From NCBI GenBank assembly GCA_020635905.1, contig JACJYV010000001.1, forward strand, positions 434,001 to 498,000: a stretch of DNA of 64,000 bases. Reading direction: 5' to 3'. Positions 1 to 7,140 of the stretch are shown piece after piece. Positions within the stretch are counted from its first letter, which is position 1. Every line of letters begins with the position of its first letter. Origin of the DNA: Bacteroidia bacterium (GTDB taxonomy: Bacteria > Bacteroidota > Bacteroidia > J057 > JADKCL01). The notes beneath the pieces are model-generated. The model was not told the origin of the DNA. It did not search any database and saw only the letters and a program-made list of their open reading frames with translations. The translations under genes were made by a program, and so were the position numbers.

Positions 1-88
1 ATTGAATAAGACCACCATAAGCCATTTTACTATTTTGGCACAAGAATTGAATTCACCCACATATCTATTAACACTTAATAATTAAAAA

Positions 89-229
89 ATGGAAAATTTA
101 CCGAAGCCGCCTTCACCCAATGACGACCGTTCAAACGTGAAAAACCCTAACAATCCCCAACATGACAAAGCTCATGGCAACAGGGGAAAACAGTTAAATC
201 CAAACCAGAAAGGAGATAAAAATGGCTAA
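89..229 (+). CDS. Small Asn/Lys/Pro-rich peptide 1 (46 aa)
   Basis: This short reading frame starts at an ATG after an A-rich leader and ends in TAA. The peptide is almost entirely polar (Asn, Lys, Pro, Gly, Asp, Gln, His), has no Cys and no hydrophobic stretch, and ends in GDKNG, so it is predicted to be disordered and has no signal peptide. Its stop overlaps the start of a second peptide of similar composition, and both lie directly upstream of a glycosyltransferase, radical SAM and carbamoyltransferase operon. That position is what one would expect of a modified-peptide precursor, but I recognise no precursor family. It could also be a non-functional small frame. Coding status rests on the tandem arrangement, the shared composition and the ribosome binding site of the next frame. 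Confidence 0.5.
   Translation: MENLPKPPSPNDDRSNVKNPNNPQHDKAHGNRGKQLNPNQKGDKNG
210..215 (+). promoter_or_regulatory. Ribosome binding site of small peptide 2
   Basis: AAGGAG lies six bases upstream of the ATG at 222, inside the end of peptide 1. Strong Shine-Dalgarno sites are uncommon in Bacteroidota, so its presence before a 34-codon frame supports that frame being translated, probably at a high rate. Confidence 0.55.
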
Positions 230-326
230 TCAAAAACAAGCGCATAAAGCTCCCAATTTACCCAGCAAACAACCAGGCAAAAAGTCCGGTGGTGGAAGAG
301 ATAACAACCCACCCAAGAAAGGTTGA
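222..326 (+). CDS. Small Lys/Pro/Gly-rich peptide 2 (34 aa)
   Basis: The second short frame overlaps the end of peptide 1 by eight bases and is preceded by AAGGAG at 210-215. The product is polar and basic, rich in Lys, Pro, Asn, Gln and Gly, with a GGG run and a C-terminal PPKKG. Like peptide 1 it lacks Cys and hydrophobic segments. The shared composition and Lys/Gly-rich C-terminus suggest the two are relatives. A hairpin at 338-360 separates it from the glycosyltransferase. I infer a possible substrate peptide for the downstream enzymes. The sequence alone does not show which residues, if any, would be modified. Confidence 0.52.
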   Translation: MANQKQAHKAPNLPSKQPGKKSGGGRDNNPPKKG

Positions 327-337
327 AAGGTTTCAAA

Positions 338-360
338 GCCGGGAGGAATTTCCTCCCGGC
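338..360 (+). promoter_or_regulatory. Perfect hairpin between peptide genes and biosynthetic genes
   Basis: A 9-bp perfect stem (GCCGGGAGG / CCTCCCGGC) closes a 5-base AATTT loop. It sits 12 bases after the stop of peptide 2 and 13 bases before the glycosyltransferase ATG. There is no T-run after it, so it is not a classic terminator. Such a structure could attenuate transcription or protect the 3' end of the short upstream mRNA, giving more peptide transcript than enzyme transcript. It could also affect translation of the next gene. Confidence 0.6.
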
Positions 361-373
361 AAATTTAAATACG

Positions 374-1684
374 ATGCACATCCTAAAAATCATCCACGGC
401 TACCCCATGCTTTACAACGCAGGTTCGGAGGTGTACAGCCAATCCATCTGCAACGAGTTGTCCAAAGCACATCGGGTCAGCATCTTCACGCGGGAGGAGA
501 ATCCCTTCCGGCCGGATTTTTCCATCCGGGAGGAGCCGGAAACCGCAAGTCGCACCCTCTATCGGGTCAACATGCCCCGCGGCAAGGACGGGTACCGCCA
601 CCCGCAATTGGATGCCAATTTCGGGGAGTTACTCGACCAATTGAAGCCGGATATTGCCCACATCGGGCACCTCAACCACCTGTCTACGGGCCTGGTGGAC
701 GAGTTGGTGAAGCGCAGGATTCCCATCGTTTTTACTTTGCACGACTTCTGGTTGATGTGTCCACGGGGGCAATTCATGCAGCGGAATTTTGGAGAAGCGG
801 GTGATTTGTATAAGGTCTGTGATAAACAGATCGACCGCAAATGCGCTACAAGCTGCTATTCCATGTATTTTTCGGGACGCCCGGGAGAAAGGCAGGCTGA
901 GGAAGATTACTGGACCGAATGGATCGGGACCCGCATGGAGGAAACGAGGTCCATTCTGGAAAAAGTGGATCATTTTATCGCCCCCTCCCGCTACCTGATG
1001 GATCGATTCGTCAATGAATTTGACCTGCCCGCCCACAAAGTGGCCTACCTGGATTACGGTTTCCCGCTTCAATACCTTACCACGCCCAATGAGAAAGCGA
1101 CCGAAGAATTTACCTTTGGCTACATTGGCACCCACATTCCCGCCAAGGGTATTCATCACCTGATTCAGGCCTTCGGCCAGTTAAAGGGCAAAGCAAAGCT
1201 CCGCATCTGGGGGCGCCCCCGCTCCCAGGAAACTGCCGCCCTGAAAGTTCTGGCCGGGGAACTCATTCCCCATAAAAATGCGGTGGAATGGATGGGCGAA
1301 TACGTCAACCACAACATCGCCGAGGATGTATTTCGGCATTGTGACGCCATTGTGGTGGCCTCAATTTGGGGTGAAAATTCGCCCCTGGTGATTCACGAAG
1401 CCCAGGCTTGCAAGGTGCCGGTCATTACCGCAGATTATGGCGGCATGAAGGAATATGTACAGCACCAGATCAACGGACTGCTTTTTCAGCATCGAAATCC
1501 CGAAGATCTGGCCCGGCAAATGCAATGGGCCCTGGACCATCCTGAGCAATTTCAGGCCCTGGGCGACCGGGGATACCTCTTTTCTGAGGACGGGAGTATC
1601 CCTGAAATCGGCGCCCATTGCCAGCATCTGATTTCTATTTATCAACAAACCCTGACGAACAAGAAAGGAGTACCCAGCAGATGA
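374..1684 (+). CDS. Glycosyltransferase family 4 (GT-B fold)
   Basis: A 436-aa GT4-type glycosyltransferase that transfers a sugar from a nucleotide-sugar donor in the cytoplasm. The N-terminus MHILKIIHGYPM leads into the acceptor domain, and HDFWLMCPRGQ (about residues 123-133) is typical of one GT4 subfamily. The C-terminal donor domain carries GYIGTHIPAKGIHHLI and the EAQACKVPVITADYGGMKEY region with the conserved Glu. I chose ATG 374 because an earlier TTG at 323 would put the hairpin inside the gene and add residues outside the fold. The stop overlaps the next start by ATGA. The acceptor is unknown; with the neighbours it may be a peptide or a surface glycan. Confidence 0.88.
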   Translation: MHILKIIHGYPMLYNAGSEVYSQSICNELSKAHRVSIFTREENPFRPDFSIREEPETASRTLYRVNMPRGKDGYRHPQLDANFGELLDQLKPDIAHIGHLNHLSTGLVDELVKRRIPIVFTLHDFWLMCPRGQFMQRNFGEAGDLYKVCDKQIDRKCATSCYSMYFSGRPGERQAEEDYWTEWIGTRMEETRSILEKVDHFIAPSRYLMDRFVNEFDLPAHKVAYLDYGFPLQYLTTPNEKATEEFTFGYIGTHIPAKGIHHLIQAFGQLKGKAKLRIWGRPRSQETAALKVLAGELIPHKNAVEWMGEYVNHNIAEDVFRHCDAIVVASIWGENSPLVIHEAQACKVPVITADYGGMKEYVQHQINGLLFQHRNPEDLARQMQWALDHPEQFQALGDRGYLFSEDGSIPEIGAHCQHLISIYQQTLTNKKGVPSR

Positions 1685-2757
1685 AAAACTTGAAGATCAC
1701 GGACAACGAAGTGAATCGGGAGAAATTTTGGCGCCTTACCATTGACACCAATCCTGAGGATTGCAACCTGGCCTGCATCATGTGCGAGGAGCATTCGCCC
1801 TACAGCCGATTCAAGGAGAATTTGTATGCAAAGACCGGCCAAAAAGTCCGCCGCATGCCTTCTGAATGGCTGGAACCCCTGTTCAAAGAGGCCAAAGCCA
1901 TGGGCATCCGCGAAATCATACCCTCCACCATGGGCGAACCCTTGCTTTACAAGGACTTCAATGTCATGCTGGAATTGTACAAAAAGTATGATATCCAATG
2001 CAATCTCACCACCAACGGCACCTTTCCCAAACGTTCCGTGCAGGAATGGGCCTCATTGATCGTTCCTGTGACTTCAGACGTGAAAATTTCCTGGAATGGC
2101 GCCACCGCGGAAACGTCCGAAAAAGTCATGCTGAAAATTGATTTTGAGCAAGCCATTCAAAATGTGCGGGAATTCATCCACTATCGGGACGCCCACCATG
2201 CCCAGGGCGGAAATTTCTGCCGGGTCACCTTTCAGTTGACTTTCATGCGCAATAACATGCACGAACTCGCTGACATTGTTAAACTGGCCGCTAAATTAGG
2301 AGTGGATCGGGTCAAAGGGCACCAATTATGGGACCATTTTGAGGAAATCAAGGGGCTGGGATTCCGGCAAAACGAAGATACCATTGCCGAATGGAACGGG
2401 TATGTGGAAGCCGCCCACCGTGCTGCTGAAACGTTCAGGAAACCCAACGGCGAAAAGGTATTGTTGGAGCAAATCATCCCCCTGCAAAAATCCGAAACCA
2501 AAGAAGTGCCCACACATTATGAATGCCCCTTCCTGGGCAAGGAACTCTGGATTTCCGCCACCGGAAAATTCAGTCCCTGTTGCGCGCCAGATGAATTAAG
2601 GCAAAGCCTTGGGAATTTTGGGAAATACCCGAAAACGGGGATTCAGGATGCCGTGGCCGGGGATGTGTATGCTCACCTGAAGGAAAATTATGAGGAAATG
2701 GCTTTATGCAGGGGGTGTAATATGCGAAAGCCGGTTAAACAGGAGGTTCTAAAATGA
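1681..2757 (+). CDS. Radical SAM protein with SPASM/twitch-like C-terminus
   Basis: A 358-aa radical SAM enzyme. The cluster motif is C28-x3-C32-x2-C35 (CNLACIMCEEHS), which binds a [4Fe-4S] cluster and S-adenosylmethionine. The C-terminal part has five further cysteines (ECPFLG, SPCCAPDE, ALCRGC), fitting a SPASM or twitch domain that holds auxiliary Fe-S clusters, as in peptide-modifying members. The alternative TTG start at 1618 lies inside the glycosyltransferase. ATG 1681 is preceded by AAGAAAGGAG and overlaps the previous stop. Family knowledge says SPASM enzymes often modify ribosomal peptides, although some act on sugars or other small molecules. Here two tiny peptide genes lie upstream, so a peptide substrate is plausible but unproven. 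Confidence 0.88.
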   Translation: MKNLKITDNEVNREKFWRLTIDTNPEDCNLACIMCEEHSPYSRFKENLYAKTGQKVRRMPSEWLEPLFKEAKAMGIREIIPSTMGEPLLYKDFNVMLELYKKYDIQCNLTTNGTFPKRSVQEWASLIVPVTSDVKISWNGATAETSEKVMLKIDFEQAIQNVREFIHYRDAHHAQGGNFCRVTFQLTFMRNNMHELADIVKLAAKLGVDRVKGHQLWDHFEEIKGLGFRQNEDTIAEWNGYVEAAHRAAETFRKPNGEKVLLEQIIPLQKSETKEVPTHYECPFLGKELWISATGKFSPCCAPDELRQSLGNFGKYPKTGIQDAVAGDVYAHLKENYEEMALCRGCNMRKPVKQEVLK

Positions 2758-3266
2758 AATTATACCTGGTCAGACATGCCCTTCCAGGCCAGCAAGGTTA
2801 CGACAACCGCTTCCCCGGACCCGGATTAGGGTCTTTGGGCCGAAAGCAAGCCGCATGGATAGGAGAATTCCTTTCCAACAAAGAATTGACTTCCATCTGG
2901 AGCAGCGATTTTATCCGTACCATGGAAACTGCCAAGGAAATTCAACTTCACTTCCCGCACCTTCAAATCAGGAAAGATAAACGGCTGCGGGAGCGACAAG
3001 CGGAGGAAGAAACCCATGAAAGTCTGGCCAGACGAGTAAAAGAATGGTGTTTGGAAAATCTTGAGCAAATAAATTCTCAATCCGTGGCGGTGGTAGGGCA
3101 CGGCGGCTCCCTGAATATGATCCTGAATTTTCTGGATCCAGGCTATCAAAAATTCAATTATCCCTATATCAATGAATTTCAGGTGCGCACCCCCATTGCG
3201 GGGATTTGGGAAATTGACCTCCATCGTGATTCTGCCAAATTAAATACCTGTCCAACCCAAACATGA
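2754..3266 (+). CDS. Histidine phosphatase family protein (phosphoglycerate mutase-like)
   Basis: A 170-aa member of the histidine phosphatase superfamily. The N-terminal LYLVRHALPG is the RHG-type catalytic motif with Ala in place of Gly, where the His becomes phosphorylated. Further motifs are WSSDFIRTMETA with the second active-site Arg, and VVGHGGSLNMIL with the second catalytic His. The length fits small SixA/CobC-like phosphatases. It is translationally coupled by ATGA overlaps on both sides. In this cluster it probably dephosphorylates a sugar or peptide intermediate, which is an inference from context only. Confidence 0.85.
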   Translation: MKLYLVRHALPGQQGYDNRFPGPGLGSLGRKQAAWIGEFLSNKELTSIWSSDFIRTMETAKEIQLHFPHLQIRKDKRLRERQAEEETHESLARRVKEWCLENLEQINSQSVAVVGHGGSLNMILNFLDPGYQKFNYPYINEFQVRTPIAGIWEIDLHRDSAKLNTCPTQT

Positions 3267-4954
3267 AACCTACCATTGCCATATACGGAATCCGGGACCA
3301 GGCACAGACTGATTCGCCCGGCTACACCCACGACCATTCCATTTGCGTGATGGAAAATGGAAAGATCACCCATTATCTGCAATTGGAGAGACACTCCCGC
3401 CGGAAATACGACAACCAGATGCACCTGCATCTCGAATCCCTGATTGAGGACGGGCTCCTCCCCTTCCCCTGTGAGGCTGACCTGATTTTTGTGAATTCAT
3501 TTGTCGGAAATTCCTTTATTTCCCAAACAGGAAAGATTCGCTTTGAACAGGTTAGCCGGACGCAATTGACTCCCGATTTGATTCCCGGATTTGCCAGGGT
3601 GGAGACCGAAAAATGGGACGGGAAGGAGTATCCAGCCTTTTCCATGGACCATGAATTGGCCCATGTATTCTCCAATTTGCCCTTCCACGGTCCTTTTCGG
3701 GAAAATTCTCTGCACCTTCATTTTGATGGGGGAGCCAGTCTGGGAAATTTTTCAGCTTTCCTTTTCAAAAAGGGCAAGATGGAAGTTCTGGAATGCCATT
3801 GGGAACTATCCCATTTGAGTAAATTCTTCAATGACAATGCCCTGACCTTTGCTTTGCTCAACCATGGCCCGGCTGAACATTGTGCCGTGCCAGGCAAATT
3901 GATGGGGTTCGCGACCTTGGGCAAGCCCGAAAAGGAGTTGCGGGATTGGCTTATCCAGCACAACTGGTTTAAGGAAATTTGGCTGGACAAATCATCTTTT
4001 TATCGGGCTGCAAAGCGGGATTTCAAGTGGGAAGGCAGCCTCGGCGACACCCACGATCCGTTTTTGCAGAACCTTGCCGCCTGCTTCCAGCGGGAATTCG
4101 AAATCCAGTGGATTAATTATTTGTGCAATCTCCAGCAAAAGGTCAAAGCAGATTTTCTGTACTTGTCTGGCGGTTGCGCCCTCAACATCGTCGCCAACAC
4201 CCAAATTGTCAATCTGGGCCTGTTTCAGGATGTATTTATCCCACCTTGCCCGGGAGATTCTGGCCTGTCAATTGGAGCCGCGGCCTTCCTGGAATGGAAA
4301 AAACATGGCAAGGTTGAATTCCATTCCCCCTACCTCAATAATGCGGGTCTGGCTGAATCAACCTATACCTCAAATCCCGAATTGATTCGCCAAATCGCTG
4401 AAAATATTGCCCAGAGCAGGATCATTGGCGTTGCCAACGGAGCGGGCGAAGCGGGTCCCCGCGCCCTGGGAAACAGAAGCATCCTGGCCCGTCCCGACTC
4501 CAAAGAACTGGCCCAAAAAGTCAGCGTGGAATGCAAAGGGCGTGAATGGTATCGCCCCGTTGCGCCCATCATGCTGGAAAAACATGCCCGGCGCCTGACA
4601 GGACTCGCCTCCATCCATCACCTGAGCAAATACATGCTTTTGGACTTCCACATTCCCCAAGCCCAACAAAAAGAAATTGCGGGCGTGGTCCATGCCAACG
4701 GAACGGCCCGGATTCAAACCCTTTTCCAAAGGACAGAAAACCCCTTTATCTGGGATCTCCTCACCTATCTGGACGAAGTCCATGGCATCCCGGCCTTGAT
4801 CAATACAAGTTTAAACCAGCGGGGAGAACCCATCGTGCACACCCCCGACCAGGCCTTCAAAAGTGCCGTGGACATGGGTTTGGACGGAGTGGTGATTGAT
4901 TACGAACTTCAAATGCTCCAACCCCATGAAAAATATGAATTGGAAAGAGATTAA
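3263..4954 (+). CDS. Carbamoyltransferase, NodU/TobZ/CmcH family
   Basis: A 563-aa carbamoyltransferase of the NodU/TobZ type, which uses carbamoyl phosphate and ATP to put a carbamoyl group on a hydroxyl, typically of a sugar. The Kae1-like domain shows HDHSICVMENG near the N-terminus, the metal-binding pair HELAH (H130, H134) and SGGCALNIVAN. The C-terminal YrdC-like region carries GEAGPRALGNRSILARP and VAPIML. The length fits the family (about 550-600 aa). It is coupled to the phosphatase by an ATGA overlap and overlaps the WG-repeat gene by 29 bases. With the GT4 enzyme it suggests a carbamoylated sugar as part of the product. Confidence 0.9.
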   Translation: MKPTIAIYGIRDQAQTDSPGYTHDHSICVMENGKITHYLQLERHSRRKYDNQMHLHLESLIEDGLLPFPCEADLIFVNSFVGNSFISQTGKIRFEQVSRTQLTPDLIPGFARVETEKWDGKEYPAFSMDHELAHVFSNLPFHGPFRENSLHLHFDGGASLGNFSAFLFKKGKMEVLECHWELSHLSKFFNDNALTFALLNHGPAEHCAVPGKLMGFATLGKPEKELRDWLIQHNWFKEIWLDKSSFYRAAKRDFKWEGSLGDTHDPFLQNLAACFQREFEIQWINYLCNLQQKVKADFLYLSGGCALNIVANTQIVNLGLFQDVFIPPCPGDSGLSIGAAAFLEWKKHGKVEFHSPYLNNAGLAESTYTSNPELIRQIAENIAQSRIIGVANGAGEAGPRALGNRSILARPDSKELAQKVSVECKGREWYRPVAPIMLEKHARRLTGLASIHHLSKYMLLDFHIPQAQQKEIAGVVHANGTARIQTLFQRTENPFIWDLLTYLDEVHGIPALINTSLNQRGEPIVHTPDQAFKSAVDMGLDGVVIDYELQMLQPHEKYELERD

Positions 4955-5630
4955 AGTATCCCGCGACTGGACCCATTTCCTGGTCGACGGCAACCTGGCC
5001 TTCGGCCGGAAATTCAAATCCGTTTTGAAATTTCATGCCCCCGGCCTGGCGCCCGTGCAAAATGACGAAGGCTGGCATTTTATTGATCCATCTGGAAAAA
5101 AAGTCATCCCCGGCCCCTTCCAAAAAGCCTGGGGATTTTACTGCGGCCTCTCGGCCGTCGAAGATGAAAGCGGCTGCTACCACCTCGATCCCCGCGGAAA
5201 CCCCGCCTACCCTGACCGCTACACCTGGTGCGGCAACTTCCAGGAAGACCTGTGCACCGTCCGCGACCGGGATGGCAACTATTTCCACATCCACCTGAAT
5301 GGGAGGCGCCTCTCCCCTGCCAATTACCGCTACGCCGGCGACTTCAAAGACGGCTTCGCCTGCATGATGCTTCCCAACGGCAATTTCAAGCACATTGACA
5401 GAAACGGGGAATATATTTATGAAGCTGAATTCAAGGATTTAGGGGTGTACCACAAGGGATATGCCACAGCCCGGGATGAGCGTGGGTGGTTTCACATTGA
5501 TTTGGAAGGGAAGGCGTTGTATGGGGAGCGGTATTCGATGTTGGAGCCGTTTTATAATGGGGTGGCGTTGGGGGAGGATGGCAATTCGAAAACTTTAGTC
5601 CTTAAGACTGGAGAATTCTATCCATTGTGA
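4926..5630 (+). CDS. WG-repeat protein
   Basis: A 234-aa protein built of WG-type repeats: units such as GWHFIDPSGKKVIPGPF, GCYHLDPRGNPAYPDRYTWC, NYFHIHLNGRR and GWFHIDLEGKALYGERYSM alternate an aromatic/Asp-Gly core with F-x2-G-x-A segments. No signal peptide is visible, so it is probably cytoplasmic. WG repeats are thought to form protein-binding or ligand-binding scaffolds and no catalytic residues stand out. I chose the ATG at 4926 inside the end of the carbamoyltransferase; 4935 is possible, and an upstream TTG at 4896 is unlikely. A 39-bp piece of its 3' end is repeated at 10595-10633. Its role in the cluster is unknown, perhaps substrate binding or assembly. Confidence 0.75.
   Translation: MKNMNWKEIKVSRDWTHFLVDGNLAFGRKFKSVLKFHAPGLAPVQNDEGWHFIDPSGKKVIPGPFQKAWGFYCGLSAVEDESGCYHLDPRGNPAYPDRYTWCGNFQEDLCTVRDRDGNYFHIHLNGRRLSPANYRYAGDFKDGFACMMLPNGNFKHIDRNGEYIYEAEFKDLGVYHKGYATARDERGWFHIDLEGKALYGERYSMLEPFYNGVALGEDGNSKTLVLKTGEFYPL
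5541..5579 (+). repeat. Direct repeat flanking the helicase/Hsp70 module, proximal copy
   Basis: Thirty-nine bases inside the end of the WG-repeat gene, encoding LEPFYNGVALGED, recur with one mismatch at 10595-10633 in the same orientation. The two copies bracket the two-gene module at 5668-10169. Similarity stops abruptly at both ends of the repeat. Confidence 0.85.
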
Positions 5631-5667
5631 AAGATTTTGGTTGAACTCTTCAAGTGAATATGTGCTG

Positions 5668-7140
5668 TTAGTCGGCCCATTTTTTTTCGACCACCCTATA
5701 CGAAAACATATTTTCATTGAAAGGATGTGCAACTTCTTTAATCTCAGTTAGGGCACCTGCATTATATTCCGATTCATCCCAATCGATTTCTCCAGGTGCA
5801 AAAGGATATGAAAGCCCGTAAGCAACTGAAAGAAATTGAAATTTATCTTGCCAGTTTTCCTTTCCATCGTAAGATCTCACGTTTTCATCTGGGATTATTT
5901 TTCCAATCATTTTTTTCTTCAAATTAATATCTCTCTCACCTGGGCCGCCAATCGATCTTCCGTTATCCCAAACCCTGATTTGGTCGAGGTATGGAAATAC
6001 ATCGGAATAAGGTAATGCAGATCCGCCACCAATCATAAAGCATGCCTGGTCTTTAAATGCCCTGACAGCCATCCCACTATTAAATGCCGGCTTCACATTT
6101 TTTGCAAACAGCTTTTTTGAGGATTTTTGGAGAGTTATTAAAGTCCGTTTTATGCTTTCCTGATAATTCCTTCCCTCCTTTCCCGTCCATTTCTTTTCAA
6201 TTAGTAGTGCTTGAATTCGCTTCCATGAATTTTCAAGAGAAACATCATCCTCTAATTGAGAAAGTGTTTTGAACACATTGTTCGAAGCAATTTCAAAAGA
6301 TTCGGAAGCAAGAAAATAGATTTTTCCCTTCCAAACAGAAAAGAAAGTAATATCAGTACTTCCGCCTCCAATATCCATGGTTGAATAAAACCCATTTTCC
6401 AGGGCCCGTAATTTCAACAAGGACATTAATCCGGCCGCAGCCTCAGGAAAAACACTAATTCCTGTTTCATTCAACAAGGATTCGAATTTTTCTTTGGCCA
6501 TCAAGGGGGGTTGAATGGGGGTACTTTCCACAATTTTTTGCAAATCCTTTATCGTCCTGTTTTGAAACGATTCCAGATTTTGATAGTGATGTTTCAAGCG
6601 ATGTGCCATCAACAGAATGGTCTCGAACTTTCTCTTCCTGGCCAATTGATTGGAATGGGTATATTCGGTTGGAATTCCCATTTGCCAGGTGAACTCTAAT
6701 TCAGAATCCGAATTCCTCACAAAAAGGCGATTAAAAAATCCGACTCCCTTTAAGTCTTTCTTTTTGTACTTTTCAATTAACAAATTTTCAATTTTGAAAA
6801 TTGAATAGGTTAAGAAAAGTACAGAAATGAACTCCGGGGTAAACGGAGAATAAGCTGATGAGGAATAAATTTCTTCGGATTCTTTAAATTCAATCGAAAT
6901 TGATTCATCAATAGCGGCGGCCATTTTAAAATTCGAGAATTCTCTGACAACCTTCCCATTACTTTTCATTGCACCGTACAGCAAGGTTTCATCCTCCATA
7001 ATCCGAACTCTGGAAGGAATAAAAAAGGAATGATCAAAAGTCAGAAACTCGTGCTTGAAGGGGTTTTCGAAATAAATTCTTGCACAAGCTTTTGTTTGAT
7101 GCGTTCCAAAATCCAAACCAACATGAATTCTCTTTTTCAT
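5668..7140 (-). CDS. Hsp70/actin-like ATPase, partner of SNF2 helicase
   Basis: A 490-aa protein with the actin/Hsp70 ATPase fold signature. Phosphate-1 motif is VGLDFGTHQTKACA (residues 7-20), phosphate-2 is STMDIGGGSTDITFF in the middle, and a late FMIGGGSALP fits the adenosine motif. It is shorter than DnaK (about 610-640 aa) and lacks a recognisable substrate-binding domain, so it is not a housekeeping chaperone. The start ATG overlaps the helicase stop by four bases (ATGA), so the two proteins are probably made together and may form a complex. Base composition is clearly more AT-rich than the cluster to the left. I infer an accessory, possibly antiphage module but cannot match it to a named system. 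Confidence 0.75.
   Translation of the reverse strand: MKKRIHVGLDFGTHQTKACARIYFENPFKHEFLTFDHSFFIPSRVRIMEDETLLYGAMKSNGKVVREFSNFKMAAAIDESISIEFKESEEIYSSSAYSPFTPEFISVLFLTYSIFKIENLLIEKYKKKDLKGVGFFNRLFVRNSDSELEFTWQMGIPTEYTHSNQLARKRKFETILLMAHRLKHHYQNLESFQNRTIKDLQKIVESTPIQPPLMAKEKFESLLNETGISVFPEAAAGLMSLLKLRALENGFYSTMDIGGGSTDITFFSVWKGKIYFLASESFEIASNNVFKTLSQLEDDVSLENSWKRIQALLIEKKWTGKEGRNYQESIKRTLITLQKSSKKLFAKNVKPAFNSGMAVRAFKDQACFMIGGGSALPYSDVFPYLDQIRVWDNGRSIGGPGERDINLKKKMIGKIIPDENVRSYDGKENWQDKFQFLSVAYGLSYPFAPGEIDWDESEYNAGALTEIKEVAHPFNENMFSYRVVEKKWAD

Noticed and set aside
338..360. Hairpin as a simple Rho-independent terminator
   Set aside because: No T-run on either side; the following AAATTTAAAT does not fit, so I list it as an attenuator or processing signal instead.
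5668..7140. Housekeeping DnaK/HscA chaperone
   Set aside because: Only 490 aa, no substrate-binding domain, divergent motifs, no DnaJ or GrpE nearby, and coupled to a helicase.
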